Source: Chromera velia (Eukaryota > Sar > Chromeraceae). Taken from it: a DNA stretch of 15,432 bases. The stretch covers positions 1,437 through 16,868 of the forward strand of contig JAHBMJ010005836.1 in assembly GCA_018398765.1 (NCBI GenBank). The letters run 5' to 3'. This document shows, in pieces, positions 1 to 9,494 of this stretch (the first letter of the stretch is position 1; the number at the start of each line of letters is the position of its first letter). Under the pieces are notes generated by a model, which ran no database searches, was not told where the DNA came from, and saw nothing but the letters and a program-made list of their open reading frames with translations. Position numbers and translations under genes: made by a program.

Positions 1-245
1 GGGGGGGGGGGGGCGTGGGATATTTTGCTTGCGTATTTGTGTCTTCATGTGTCTTATCATATCTGCACATTCACCGTGAGAGGGTCGCGTGGCAGCAGAA
101 GTGAAGCTTTGTTGAATAACTGTTCCGCAATGGACTTTTTGATTGCTTTTCTTCTGTCCTTTTGTCGATTTTGGGTGATTCCTCATGATCTACCTCTTTC
201 GAAAGTTGCCGTTTTCTTCCCCCCTATTCGGAACCTTCGTGGGCA

Positions 246-2772
246 GTGCACGAGAGTTCAGGCACATTGGTCTCATACGGTGCGTATCCATTCTGTGCTG
301 GGCTGCTGTCCTGTAAGAGCGGTCGGTGTGCCTTAATTCTCTTGTGTCTGCATCTCTTCCCCGTCCAACTTCTCTCTCTTCAGGTGAGAGGAACGTCAAC
401 GCATTCTTCCTCTTTCTCCACAACGCCACCTGCTTCCTGCCTCCCGACTGTGGACGTCATCAGGAGGCTGACGGGATGGACCAGAACAGAGAAGGAGACG
501 GGGAGAGGTCGACAGCCGTCTCCTCTGCTTCCCTTACTCGCTGCTTGTTAACCACATTCGATGCATGTTTGCTCTTTCTTGTCGTCCTCTCTCTGGCCTC
601 TGCTGCGGCGTCTCCAGGGGACTCTGACGGAGACGGGCAACCCGCAGTGAATTTGGAGTTTGTAGCAGTCTACTTGCACGCCCTCCTCTCTTCGTCTCCA
701 ATGTCCTTCTTTCGAATCCTCAAAGCCGTTGCAAAAATTCCATTAGAGGAAGCAGAATTGTTGTGCATCCGTTTGTCGGACCCCCAAAAGACCGAGAAAG
801 GTCCGCACACAGATATTCATGAGTGGAGAAGCACATGGAGTCGTGAGAGAGCAAAACACGTCGTCGTCTCACGCGACCGTGCTCTGTTGTTCTCGTTGCT
901 GCAAGCAGAGGCAGTGCTGGAAGAGAAATCCTGTTCCTCTTCCTACTCGGATGAAAACACAGCCAGAGAGGGACTTCTCTCCAGAGAATCTGTACTCCCT
1001 GTGTTCATCTCTCTGGCCGAAAGTCTGAGCAGTCTTCTCTCGAGCCTAGTCCTCACATTCCCTTCCCCTCAACTGCCTGATCAACTTCTGAGCGTAACGG
1101 CACAGACGACCCCCGGGCTCTCCTCGCACGCTCCTGCACCCGCCGCCTTCCCTCCAATCTCCTCTCGGGAGAGGGATCCGCCTGCGGTGCCTATTTTCCT
1201 GCAGACTCCTGAGTGCCCTCTGCTTTCCTCGGATCATGGAGAGAAGAGAAGCATGGGGGGGGGTTCATGGGCATTCGATAATGCAGAGACGGCAGATTCC
1301 TCTTCCCCCTCTCCGAACTCTCATCAGAGGGTGCCCAATTGTTCTTCCGACTTTCCTCTTTCAACTCTCAGAGTCTTCTGTCGCCTTGCGGTAGACGTCG
1401 CGTCCTCTCAAGCGATGGCCTCGGCTATCCAGGGGAAGGAGGGGAAGGTGCATCCCGGGGTGGAAGAGTGGATTTCGCACCTCGTTGTTGCCTTGCATGA
1501 AGCTCTGGTTTGCATGTTTCATCATCGCACATTGGCGATGTTAGTGTCTGGGCGGTTGAAAAAAATGGCGTCGGCCCAGGGCAGACCCGAGAGCGAGGCC
1601 GAGAATTTCAATCCGGAAGTTTCGGGTGTCGATGGGTCTGAGGTTCTCTCAAAGTGGAAAGAGATGAGCGACCTGGTGTCGGGCAGAGATCTGCTGAGAC
1701 TTCTGTCGGGTCTCGTGACGGCCAGCAACGGAGCGTGCAGGGATTTTGTCAGAGCAGATGGTCAGTGAGAAACAAGGGGTTCTCTGTTTTTCTGTCTGTC
1801 TTTCTTTCGTTCGTTCCTTCGCTCATTCGTTCGTTCGTTCATCCGGGCACGCGATTTCGAACATTCGGGAGGGGGTGAAGAGGAAGATGAAAGGGAATGA
1901 TAAGGGGCGTCTGTGTGTCTACGTGTTTGTTTGTGCGTGTATGAGTATGCGTGCGCGTGCGCGTCTGAGTGTGTGAGAGAGAGGGGGGGGCTGTGAGTGC
2001 GCGCGCGTGTGTGCTTGTGATCCTTTGGGAGTTTTTCTGTCCCTGTTTCTCTATCTTCTTCAGGTCCATGTGTGCAATGAATGAATGCGAGTGCATGAGT
2101 GCTTGCAGGTGTCCGGCTGGTTCTCTGCAGTACCGTGGCAGACGAGGAGGACCCTTTGCTCAAGGAAGCCGCCGTCTTCGTCAGTCTTTTTCTTTTTTGT
2201 GTGTGATGAAGGAAGCTGCTGTCTTCGTCAGTCACACTGAAGAGAGGAATTGACGATTCATTTGTACATTCAGTCTCTTGCCTTGCATCACGCAATATTA
2301 TGGACGACCCGTCTTGTGTGTGTATCTTCCGTCTTACTCGTCTCTGCAATCTGATTCCTGGGATTTGTGTCCTGTCCTGTCGTTTCATCTCACAATTGGC
2401 TTGTGCCTTTCTTTTCATGCGGTGCATATACTTCTTCTTGTACTTCCCCCTCAGCTAGCAGATGTAGTCGTGTGTCCACAATGATGGCCTGCCCTCAGCT
2501 GCTTGCGCTGACACCTTCATGAAGCTCCCAACTGACCCCTGCTTGGTCGCCTCTCGGCTGCTCTCTCTGTGTGATTAACACTTTTTGCGTCTAGAGGACG
2601 TCTTTGTGTACTCACTGCGATTAGTCTTCTGTACCTTCTGCAGGCGGTCCGGTGTCTGGTCTTGAGTGACGAGACTGCAGGGAGGGATCTTGAGAAGATC
2701 TCCAAAGCCCCTTTTGGAGGAATTCTAGACGGGCCCGCGGAGGTCCTCGAAAAGGTGCGGGGAAGCGCTTGA
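246..2772 (+). CDS. Ataxin-10-like protein (C-terminal domain), spliced, 5' end unresolved
   Basis: Exons read as (<246)-312, 384-1760, 2109-2179 and 2644-2772, stop TGA 2770-2772. All junction phases agree (phase 1, phase 1, phase 0). The joined C-terminus reads LLRLLSGLVTASNGACRDF, then VRADGVRLVLCSTVADEED, then PLLKEAAVF and AVRCLVLSDETAGRDLEKI. From known family patterns this aligns with the ataxin-10 C-terminal domain: a helix ending in a NQ/A-C-RDxVRxxGG-like turn, 'IPLLLSxxNIDDxNPFIKEWAIFAIRNL', then a short tail. Ataxin-10 proteins are armadillo/HEAT-like scaffolds linked to cytokinesis and cilia; the role here is not shown. Between a hydrophobic segment near 545-610 and the domain lie long Ser/Pro/Glu-rich stretches, probably low-conservation insertions. 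The start is uncertain: the frame is open back to a stop at 186-188, an acceptor may lie at 246 or 261, and the first clear in-frame ATG is 476. More 5' exons may lie outside the window. Confidence 0.72.
313..383 (+). other. Intron, 71 bases, ataxin-10-like gene
   Basis: Donor GTAAGAGC at 313 and acceptor CTCTCTCTTCAG ending at 383, with a strong pyrimidine tract. The exon before ends one base into a codon (T312), and GT 384-385 completes TGT, keeping the frame into the long exon. The bases just after the acceptor (GTGAGAG) also resemble a donor, so the upstream exon remains less certain than the later ones. Confidence 0.5.
1761..2108 (+). other. Intron, 348 bases, rich in simple repeats
   Basis: Donor GTCAGTGAGA at 1761 and acceptor TGCTTGCAG ending at 2108. 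Splicing joins G1760 to GT 2109-2110 and gives an ADG-VRLVLC junction that fits the ataxin-10 domain. The intron holds TTCG repeats (about 1806-1842) and GT/GC-rich alternating purine-pyrimidine DNA (about 1912-2016). A second acceptor-like CTTCTTCAG ends at 2063, but its downstream frame does not give the conserved domain. Confidence 0.65.
2162..2233 (+). repeat. 25-base direct duplication of exon end plus donor (2162-2186, 2209-2233)
   Basis: The two 25-base copies differ at two positions, both C in the exon copy and T in the intron copy. Each covers the codons for EAAVF and the GTCAGT donor core. The second copy is preceded by a pyrimidine run and an AAG, so a 15-base microexon 2212-2226 (EAAVF) is formally possible. 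Confidence 0.7.
2180..2643 (+). other. Intron, 464 bases, ataxin-10-like gene
   Basis: Donor GTCAGTC at 2180 (same GTCAGT core as the previous intron) and acceptor TCTTCTGTACCTTCTGCAG ending at 2643. Phase 0 splicing joins EAAVF to AVRCLVL, matching the family pattern 'EWAIFAIRNL' across the junction. The intron contains a near-copy of the end of the preceding exon (see separate repeat entry). Confidence 0.7.
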
Positions 2773-2796
2773 CAGCTACTAGGCCGACTGACCCGT

Positions 2797-2802
2797 AATA
2801 AA
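2797..2802 (+). terminator. AATAAA, possible polyadenylation signal
   Basis: A perfect AATAAA lies 25 bases after the TGA of the ataxin-10-like gene. Whether this lineage uses the animal-type signal is not established, so the role is inferred from position only. Confidence 0.35.
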
Positions 2803-3692
2803 GGGACCCTACTTGTGGCTTTTTGTGTGATTGATCGATCCTAGTCATTCAAACCTGAATGAAGTTGCCGTAGAATGAGAAGTATCATAGGTGATTCTTA
2901 TGTATATTGGCATAATTTTGCCACTTAAGTGTCTCTTGTTGACCAGCCATCGCTTTCCGAATCCTCAAAATGATCAAACATTTTGACCGGTATGTTGAAC
3001 AACATGATACAGCAAATCACTAGACAAATCAGCAACTCCGAGTCTAGCTCCGAGTCTCTTTACCGTACTAGAGCAAATACTGTGTGACTGGTGTATGGTT
3101 TAGAACGCTAGCCGTGAATCTTCCTCCGCCATTAACTTTTGTGAGATCAAATCTAGAATTAAACGTATCATTATGGCTACTGACGTATCAAGCAGAAAGC
3201 GCCCATTGACATAAGAATACAGATCGCACAACGCGTTGCAGATGCAACCGGGAGGGGCACTTCTGATAATGAGAAGAAAATGAAGGATATGGTGTTGCTG
3301 TTGTGTACAATCCTGCCTAGAAGCGGTTCCAAAGCTATAGCCGACTGTCTCAAAAAGGTTTATTCTGTCGATAAGACAAGTTGAGGCGAATCGATCTGAT
3401 TGGCATGCAGGCTTCCTCATCCCCCCCCCCCATGAATGTGTGCTCTGGGTTGTCCTCAAAGCCTTGCTAGTGGCTTGGAATTTGGCGTCGCTACACCTAG
3501 GATTTAACCTTCAATCAATCAATCAATCACTATATGATTGTTTGTGATAATTGCACATTTTTATGAGTTTTGTAGAGTCAAATTAATTAAAGAGGTGAAC
3601 TTACCGACTTTAGCCACATCAATTGATTCAATTCGATTCAAAAAGTGATTCAAAAAATCAAATTAAAAATTTAAATCTTAGTTTAAACTATG
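2803..3692. other. Intergenic, no supported gene; small repeats
   Basis: No recognisable coding exon. It includes a short tandem (CTCCGAGTCT twice, near 3036-3058), a C10 run (3422-3431) and an (ATCA)n microsatellite (about 3511-3530). A 119-codon minus-strand open frame (3100-3459) has a hydrophobic stretch but no family I recognise; it may be a decayed repeat remnant. AT content rises sharply after 3530. Confidence 0.5.
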
Positions 3693-4795
3693 ACGCTGGT
3701 AAGTTGGATCAATTTTTTGGTCTCACAACGCTGGTAAGTTGGATCAAGTTGGTAACAAGTTCACTAACAACTTGTTGTGAATTGGTATGAAGTTGAACCA
3801 ATTTTATGTAAGTTGATACTAAGCTAGTTAATATAAGGTAGTGTGAGTTGGGCTCATTTATTATCAAGTTAGATAAAGTTCACTGGACCAATTTAGTAAG
3901 TGTTGGTATACTAAATTGGTATCAAGTTGGTGCAAATTGGTATGACTTCTTATAAAAATGATCAAAGTGATGCTAGACTAAGTTTTAGACTAAGTTGGTA
4001 ACATATTTTTTGATCGAGGGTCTTGTTGCTGACATATTGGTTTATATTCATAGATTCTCAGTGGGTGTGAGTTTATACCAAGTTAGACCTAAGTTGGATC
4101 AAATTAATTAGTGTGACTTAGTACAAAATTGGACTAATTTGGTGTAATTTGGTACCAAACTGATACCAATTACAGTAACTACCAAATTAAACAGATTTCG
4201 TTCAAATTGGTATAAAGTTGGTACAAAGTTAGTCCAAATTAGTATAAAGTTGGTCAAAACTAGATAAAAGGAATACCATATATTGGTTTAAACTTTAAAG
4301 CTGGTTCAAGTTAGTACCATACAAGATGATCCACATTGGTCTGGAAGTTGGTACCAAGTTGGTCCAAACTTGGACCACTACTATTTGTATGTACGACCAT
4401 ATGCCAGAACGCTGCTAACCGCTGTACACCCGGCCGAAGAGGCACAAAATAGCACAAAATGAATGAATAAATAAATACTCTTAAATTTTGTGTGAGTTGA
4501 TACAAAGTTGGTCAAATTTCGTGTAAATTGGTATCAAGTTGGTGCAAGTTCATACCAAGTTAGACCAATTTAGTATAAATTGGTATAATGATGATGATCT
4601 TTAGTATCAAGTTGGTATAAAGTGGGTCCAAGTTAGTTAAAGTTAGTACTAACTTAGTAGAAATTACCACTAGAAAGTTGATTAAAATTGGACGAAATTA
4701 GTACTAGCTAGTAGTACTAGCTGGTGCTATAGTAGTTTAAAGTTGGTCTAAGTTTATGTCAAATTGGTTGAAGTTTGTGTGACTTAATACTAAGC
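3693..4795. repeat. Degenerate AAGTTGGT / CAAATTGGTA repeat field, about 1.1 kb
   Basis: Dozens of diverged 10-12-base units of the form AAGTTGGTACC, CAAATTGGTAT and AAGTTGGTCCA follow each other with little else between. Many contain or approach the palindrome TTGGTACCAA. A 20-base exact repeat occurs at 3693-3712 and 3728-3747. A non-repeat island with higher GC lies at about 4380-4450. No gene is supported here; the open frames are by-products of the repeat. Confidence 0.8.
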
Positions 4796-4807
4796 TAGAA
4801 AGTAATC

Positions 4808-4940
4808 ATATAGTCTTGGTAATGCTTTTTGAAAAAAATGTATCCGATTTGAAGCATGTGAACAGGAAAAAGCGGAACCTTTAGACAAACTAGGCTTGAT
4901 CCGCCCCTCATATATTGAGACGCGGCATGTATAACAAAAA
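4808..4940 (+). repeat. Single minisatellite unit plus dispersed module, copy A
   Basis: 4815-4870 matches the ~60-base unit of the array at 5708-6571 (ATGCTTTTTGAAAAA..., ATCCGATTTGAAGC). It is followed at 4874-4934 by a module (core AAACTAGGCT, CATATAT, GACGCGGCATG) that recurs at 5602-5664 with roughly 85-90% identity by eye. In copy A the unit precedes the module; in copy B the array follows it. Confidence 0.7.
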
Positions 4941-4965
4941 CGATTGTCCCGATCATCAATTTTAA

Positions 4966-5221
4966 ATGGTTTTTGAAGGAAGTGGCGAAGTTGGGAGCAG
5001 GGAGGGTGAGAGGTGTGGAGGGAGACGAACCAGTCCAAGCAAAGTTGATAGACCGCTACTACAAGCTCTTGTCCTGCACTCTGCAGCATTTTGTCACAGC
5101 AAACCTTTTGTCCTCTATCCACAGCCGGAGGGGCACAAGGGGCCCTTTCCAGCCCGAGGGGTTGCTTGGGAGGGAAGTGGCCGCGTTCTCCGGGTCTTTT
5201 GACCGGGAGGGCGCAAACTGA
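4966..5221 (+). other. GC-rich island with short open frame, possible gene fragment
   Basis: This stretch is clearly richer in G+C than the AT-rich repeats on both sides. An 82-codon plus frame (4973-5221, no ATG at its start) ends in TGA and contains the protein-like run KLIDRYYKLLSCTLQHFVTA. A second frame has an ATG at 4966 and ends at 5202. AATAAA-like motifs follow (about 5262-5282). It could be the 3' end of a gene or retrocopy trapped between two copies of the dispersed module. I do not recognise a family, and the minus-strand frame across the same bases looks less protein-like. Confidence 0.3.
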
Positions 5222-5601
5222 ATGAATTTCTTCGGCAATGCAAGAAGAAAGAAGAAAGTTGAATAAAAACGTAAATAAATAAAAGATTTTCAAAAAGGAG
5301 AATCGTTTAGAAAAGTGTGTTTAATTAAAGAAAGAGTTTTCAAATTGATGAGCTGTTTAAAGCAGGAGTTTTTTGAAGGGATAGAAGACGCACGAGATGC
5401 CTCTGCACGATTAGGTCTTTCTGATCAAAAAGGTAGCCTTTTTCAATGAAAAAACTGAAGTGTTGTGAAGGTTCTGCTCTGCATCCCCTCTGTCTCTTTT
5501 CTCTCTCCTTTGTTTGCCCATCCTGTGGAGAAGCCGCGATTGATAAGCTGTATTGAAGTAACCGAAGTCGCGTCTGTTTGGGGTTGTTTTTGGCTTTAGG
5601 A
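5222..5601. other. Intergenic, no gene seen
   Basis: AT-rich to mixed sequence between the GC-rich island and dispersed module copy B. It has several AATAAA-like and A-rich stretches and no supported exon or RNA gene. Confidence 0.5.
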
Positions 5602-5664
5602 CGGAACAAATCGATAAACTAGGCTAGATCCACCTCTCATATATGGGGACGCGGCATGCATGAT
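5602..5664 (+). repeat. Dispersed module, copy B
   Basis: Shares CGGAAC, AAACTAGGCT, GATCC, CTCATATAT and GACGCGGCATG in the same order and orientation as 4874-4934. It directly precedes the minisatellite array, which suggests module and array form one repeat family or were duplicated together. Confidence 0.7.
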
Positions 5665-5707
5665 AAAACCCTCAATCATCATTTCATTCCTCTTAAAATT
5701 TTGAGGG

Positions 5708-6571
5708 ATGATGCTTTTTGAAAAAAGTGCATCTGATTTAAAGCGTGTACAAAAAATAGTGAGGGGTGATGCTTTTTGAAAAAGAGTGCATCCGATGTGA
5801 AGCGTTTACAAAAAAAAAAATTAGGGGTGATGTTTTTTGAAAAAGTGCATCAAATTTGAAGCGTAACTTAGCGTATGCGAAAAAAAAGTGAGAGGTGATG
5901 CTTTTTGAACAAAATGCATCCGATTTGAAGCGTGTGCGAAAAAAAAAATTCAGGGGTGATGCTTTTTGAAAAAAGTGCATCCGATTTAAAGCGTGTGCAA
6001 AAAAAAAAGTGAGGGGCGATTTGAAGCGTGCGCAAAAAAAAAAAGTGAGGGGTGATGCTTTTTTAAAAAAGTGCATCCGGTTTGAAGCGTGTGCAAAAAA
6101 AAAAGTGAGGGGTGATGCTTTTTGAAAAAAGTGCATCCAATTTAAAGTGTGTGCGAAAAAAAAATTGAGGGGTGATATTTTTTGAACAAAATGCATCCGA
6201 TTTGAAGCATGTACAAAAAAAAGTGAGGGGTGATGCTTTTTGAACAAAATGCATCCGATTTGAAGCGTGTGCAAAAAAAAAAAAAATGAGGGGTGATGCT
6301 TTTTGAAAAAAATGTATCCGATTTGAAGCGTATGCAAAAAAAAAGTGAGGGGTGATGCTTTTTGAAAAAAGTGTATCAGATTTGAAGCGTAAGCGAAAAA
6401 AAAAGTAAGGGATGATGTTTTTTAAAAAAAATGCATCCGATTTCAAGCATGTGCAAAAAAAAAAGTAAGGGGTGATGCTTTTTTAAAAAAATGCATCCGG
6501 TTTTAAGCGAGTACAAAAAAAAAGTAAGGGGTAATGCTTTTTTAAAAAAATGTATCCGATTTATATTATGC
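5708..6571 (+). repeat. Minisatellite array, about 15 units of ~60 bases
   Basis: Units begin near 5708, 5767, 5828, 5897, 5957, 6018 (truncated), 6053, 6113, 6173, 6231, 6294, 6353, 6412, 6473 and 6532 (truncated). Consensus order: GATGCTTTTTGAAAAAA, GTGCATCCGATTTGAAGCG, TGTGCAAAAAAAA, GTGAGGGGT. Unit length varies mainly through the A-run. There are no unique spacers, so it is not a CRISPR array. Minus-strand open frames rich in HFFQKASPLTFFF arise only because few stops fit the unit. Confidence 0.93.
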
Positions 6572-6960
6572 CAAAGTGATTTATGCACCTACATTCCTCT
6601 TGACATTCATTGTATCAATTTGCATGAGCTAAGGCTGAGCTGCTAAGCTTTTGCCTTTTCTGTAAACGTCAGTCCAATCGATCTAGTAGCCTAGTGGCAA
6701 GTCAAGCTAACACTTGTCATTAAACTTATCAAGGTTTCAACTTGATGATTGAGGTTTCAACTCGGTCTTTTTTCTTCTTCAAATTTTTAGATATAATTAT
6801 ATTTTACGTAATTTTAGCTCAGGCTTAGTAACATTATGGTGGTTTAAAACACTGGTTTTTCTGAAGCCACAGTGAAGTATGCATATAAGGCCTGCCTATA
6901 GGTGCATATTAATAATAACTTAATTATATAATTAATAAGTAACCGTGCATTTAGTATCAT
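6572..6960. other. AT-rich left flank of the retroelement, no gene seen
   Basis: No exon supported. Contains a short direct repeat (AGGTTTCAACT, near 6731 and 6751) and very AT-rich DNA at about 6905-6945, just outside the element. Confidence 0.5.
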
Positions 6961-7339
6961 ATAAGAATGTTCTAGTATGATTAGTTCTCTTCCAACAGCC
7001 GAGACAGTCCTGCTATGCACGTACTGTTCGCTAAGGGACCGACGGTGAACTCTACCGAAATCACCAACTCCAAGATTGATCAATGTGACGGCATGCTCTC
7101 ACTTCTGGATAAGTCAAGTAATCGAGTGAAAAGAATGCATGCAAAAAATTCAACTTTTGTGCGATCCGGGTAGAGACGCCAAAAAAAGTGAATAATTAAT
7201 GTATGCACCTTCTACACGCGCATCATTTGCAAGAAGTCACGGGTCTGATCGCATATACAATGATGCTGACACACCGGAACCGTGCATGCAATATCAGACA
7301 AACTGACTCCAAGAATGTAACATCTGATCAATCGAGAAG
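6961..7339 (-). repeat. Terminal direct repeat (pseudo-LTR), 3' copy relative to the RT
   Basis: 379 bases, aligned without gaps to 12840-13218 with ten mismatches (97.4% identity). All ten are transitions; at nine of them this copy carries A or T where the other has G or C. Starts ATAAGAATG and ends TCGAGAAG on the plus strand, so there is no TG...CA terminus. Contains TGCATGCA at 7136-7143 and 7283-7290. Confidence 0.95.
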
Positions 7340-7466
7340 CATAGGACAAGGCATGAAAACCGACGTGCGCGACCCCCCCTTTCCCCTTTGCTGCTGTCTT
7401 TTGTCTATCACTTCTAGCAGGTGAATAGTGCACTCAATGGTATAAGCAGGAAAGAATATAAGAAGA
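7340..7466 (-). other. Element 3' untranslated segment between RT frame and pseudo-LTR
   Basis: Short internal stretch after the likely end of the RT frame. It contains a C7 run (7373-7379) but no purine-rich tract next to the repeat on the coding strand, unlike an LTR element. The RT frame has TGA at 7467-7469 and again at 7434-7436. Confidence 0.45.
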
Positions 7467-8390
7467 TCAATCATCAAAGGAGGGAATGTAACAAAATAAA
7501 CTAAAAACAGTAAAAAGAAAGAAAGTTCTTTCATTCCATAATGTGATCAACAAAAGACTCCTCGAACGAGCAATAACATCAGAAAAAAGCTTCACGAGAA
7601 AACGAAAAGGCCAACGAAGAAGAAAGCATTCAAGAAAAAGAAAAGTCAGTTCATCAATAAGAACATAAGCAGGGGCATTACAGAAAAGCAAAGAACGCAA
7701 TACATTCAAACTCATCTGTCCAATTATTCCCTGCAACCGAGGAATGCAAGAAAAACCATGGATGAATCTAACTCTCTTCAGGGTAGGGAAGGGAGGGAAT
7801 GGAAGAGCATTATCGAAATCATGGAGGCAAGAAAAAGAAAAAGCACAAAGGTCATGATACCATTCGACGAGAGCATCCCGATTAGGGTTTACAGCTACAA
7901 AAAGCAAAACAGAGTGTGCCTGTTGGAGAAAGAAAATCCAAAGCCCCAGCACTGTGGAGCCTCCCTACCTTTCCAAGACACATTCAGGACTGTAAAGATC
8001 TTCCTGTAAAAGTAAAGCAGGAGGGCTCCCATCCCGAAGACTCATTACATCAGAAGAAGCACAGCCAGGAAAGCGAACAAAAAGAGAGCGGTCATCCATA
8101 TATCATGCACCAAACCATGACTTGTCTTCCCAAGATGAAACAAAGAAAGAATCAGCAACTGAGAACTCTTGCCAGGCTGCAAAGAATCTTGCCCCCCCAG
8201 GAGAGTATGGACTTCCCTGAGGGAAGCCTTCCTTCTGTCAAATCAGTCGTCCATGAACATGAATCAGATTAATACAAAAATCAAGGTCAACGATCTCCGG
8301 TAGGACATCAATAGGGCATGAGATGGCATCTGCGAATCTGTTGTGAGAGGACAAGAAGGCAGCAGGCTTCACATATTGTCTGCGTGACAC
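7467..8390 (-). pseudogene. Reverse transcriptase, second half: motifs B, C and thumb
   Basis: Same frame as the segment upstream. After the TAG at 8391-8393 the frame continues about 50 codons to TGA 8238-8240, then KEGFPQGSPYSP (motif B, 8199-8228). A TGA at 8103-8105 sits directly before YMDD (motif C, 8091-8102), the catalytic Asp pair. After TAG 7965-7967 comes a 161-codon open stretch with the thumb-like IIGQMSLNVLRSLLF. Each stop sits where a CAG or CGA codon would be sensible; many RTs have Arg just before the YxDD box. Role: copying element RNA into DNA at a nicked target. The C-terminal end is unclear: the last 30 codons are Phe/Leu-rich and not conserved-looking. Confidence 0.83.
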
Positions 8391-9494
8391 CTATGCCTCT
8401 TCACATGCCCCCCCAGCCTCTTTCTTACAAAAAGGACGGAACTTCGGCAGAATAATATATCTGTGTCGAGATTCTGCCTTCACCCTCGCGATGAACTTTC
8501 TAAGTGACAACAAAAAGGCATCGCGTGGGAGGGAGGGGAAGAAAGCCTTGATGTCATCAACAACTATCTTAATGTGACCAACAGGCCAATCAGGCTTCAG
8601 CAAAAGCCGTTCGGACCGATCAGCGGAACGTCTATACCCGGCGTTGAATTCAGACACACATTCCTGAAAAGAAAAGGTCAAGTTCAAGTCACAGTGAGGA
8701 CCGAAGTAACGAAACAGGTCATTCAAACATTTATATACAAAGGAAAAAAGAGACTTACGTCCATGCAAAGCATATGAGACAAGCGGGCGATATTTGATGA
8801 ACGACCAGCCCGTGGGCAACCGACCATCGTCCCCCCAAGACTTCCTCTTTGCCCATAGAAGACCAGTCCCAAAACGATGCTTCCTTCTATTCAAGGGACC
8901 AAAACGTAAATTTAAAGAAAAGACTTCAGGGCAGCACGCTGGTCCGCAATGCCACTCGCCAGATCATTAACAGCGCAATCAAGGTCCGCCTGTTGCAAGA
9001 GGGCATACGATCGGTTATCGATGAAAGCCGCTCTTACAGCTTGGCTGTACTTCCGTGCACATAGAAAGGCCAGATCATCCCGAGCCTTATCCACCGGGAC
9101 AACAGCCAACGCATCCAACAACTTTTTCACCATCCCAGCCTTCTTTGGAAGAGGAGCCCCCCTCCTCAGAGCACGGAGCACATAAAAGAGTAGTCACCCA
9201 CCTCTCCCTTAGGTCTGCCATAACCGCCACAGACACACCTCCACCACCCCCCCTCCCTTGACCATGCCGGGCAGAGCCGAGACGTCCCCTCCCACAACCC
9301 CTTGGGGAGATAAGAGAAGAAACAAAAAAGTCAATCCCCTTCTCAACTGTTGCCCACGATCCACTGTTCAGCCATAATTTACATAAAGACGAGAAATTCA
9401 AAGGGAGAGAGAAAAGCGAACGGAGAGACGGAGAAGAAGAAAGAAGTGCACATGCATATCCCTCCAGAAGGGGCAGATTGAGAAGTCGAGCGAT
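8391..9494 (-). pseudogene. Reverse transcriptase, first half: fingers and motif A
   Basis: Frame follows on from the endonuclease after TGA 9495-9497. A coding-like stretch (EGYACALLSSS to VSSLISP) leads into a low-complexity Gly/Arg part. The frame then shifts at a C6 run (9157-9162) into KKAGMVKKLLDALAVVPVDK and onward, and shifts back near 8912-8925. The last part (8391-8894) holds KYRPLVSYALHGRK (motif 2 region, Arg at 8787-8789) and VVDDIKAFFPSLPRD, which is motif A with the catalytic Asp at 8553-8555. RTs with RPLVSY-type motif 2 are, from memory, typical of protist RT families. About 108 codons separate motif A from motif B, long for an ordinary RT and compatible with an insertion in the fingers domain. 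Confidence 0.82.

Noticed and set aside
1762-2427. 221-codon minus-strand frame
   Set aside because: Antisense to introns of the ataxin-10-like gene; His/Thr/Arg repeats reflect GT and TTCG microsatellites.
5708-6571. CRISPR-like array
   Set aside because: The whole 60-base unit repeats head to tail with drift; there are no unique spacers, and the setting is eukaryotic.
5738-6588. Long minus-strand frames (up to about 200 codons) with a repeated Phe/Lys/Ser peptide
   Set aside because: They coincide exactly with the minisatellite and continue only because the unit has few stops; no start context or domain.
8910-8930. Programmed frameshift at TCTTTTCTTTAAATTT
   Set aside because: The shift needed does not fit a standard slippery heptamer in the incoming frame; a small indel is simpler.
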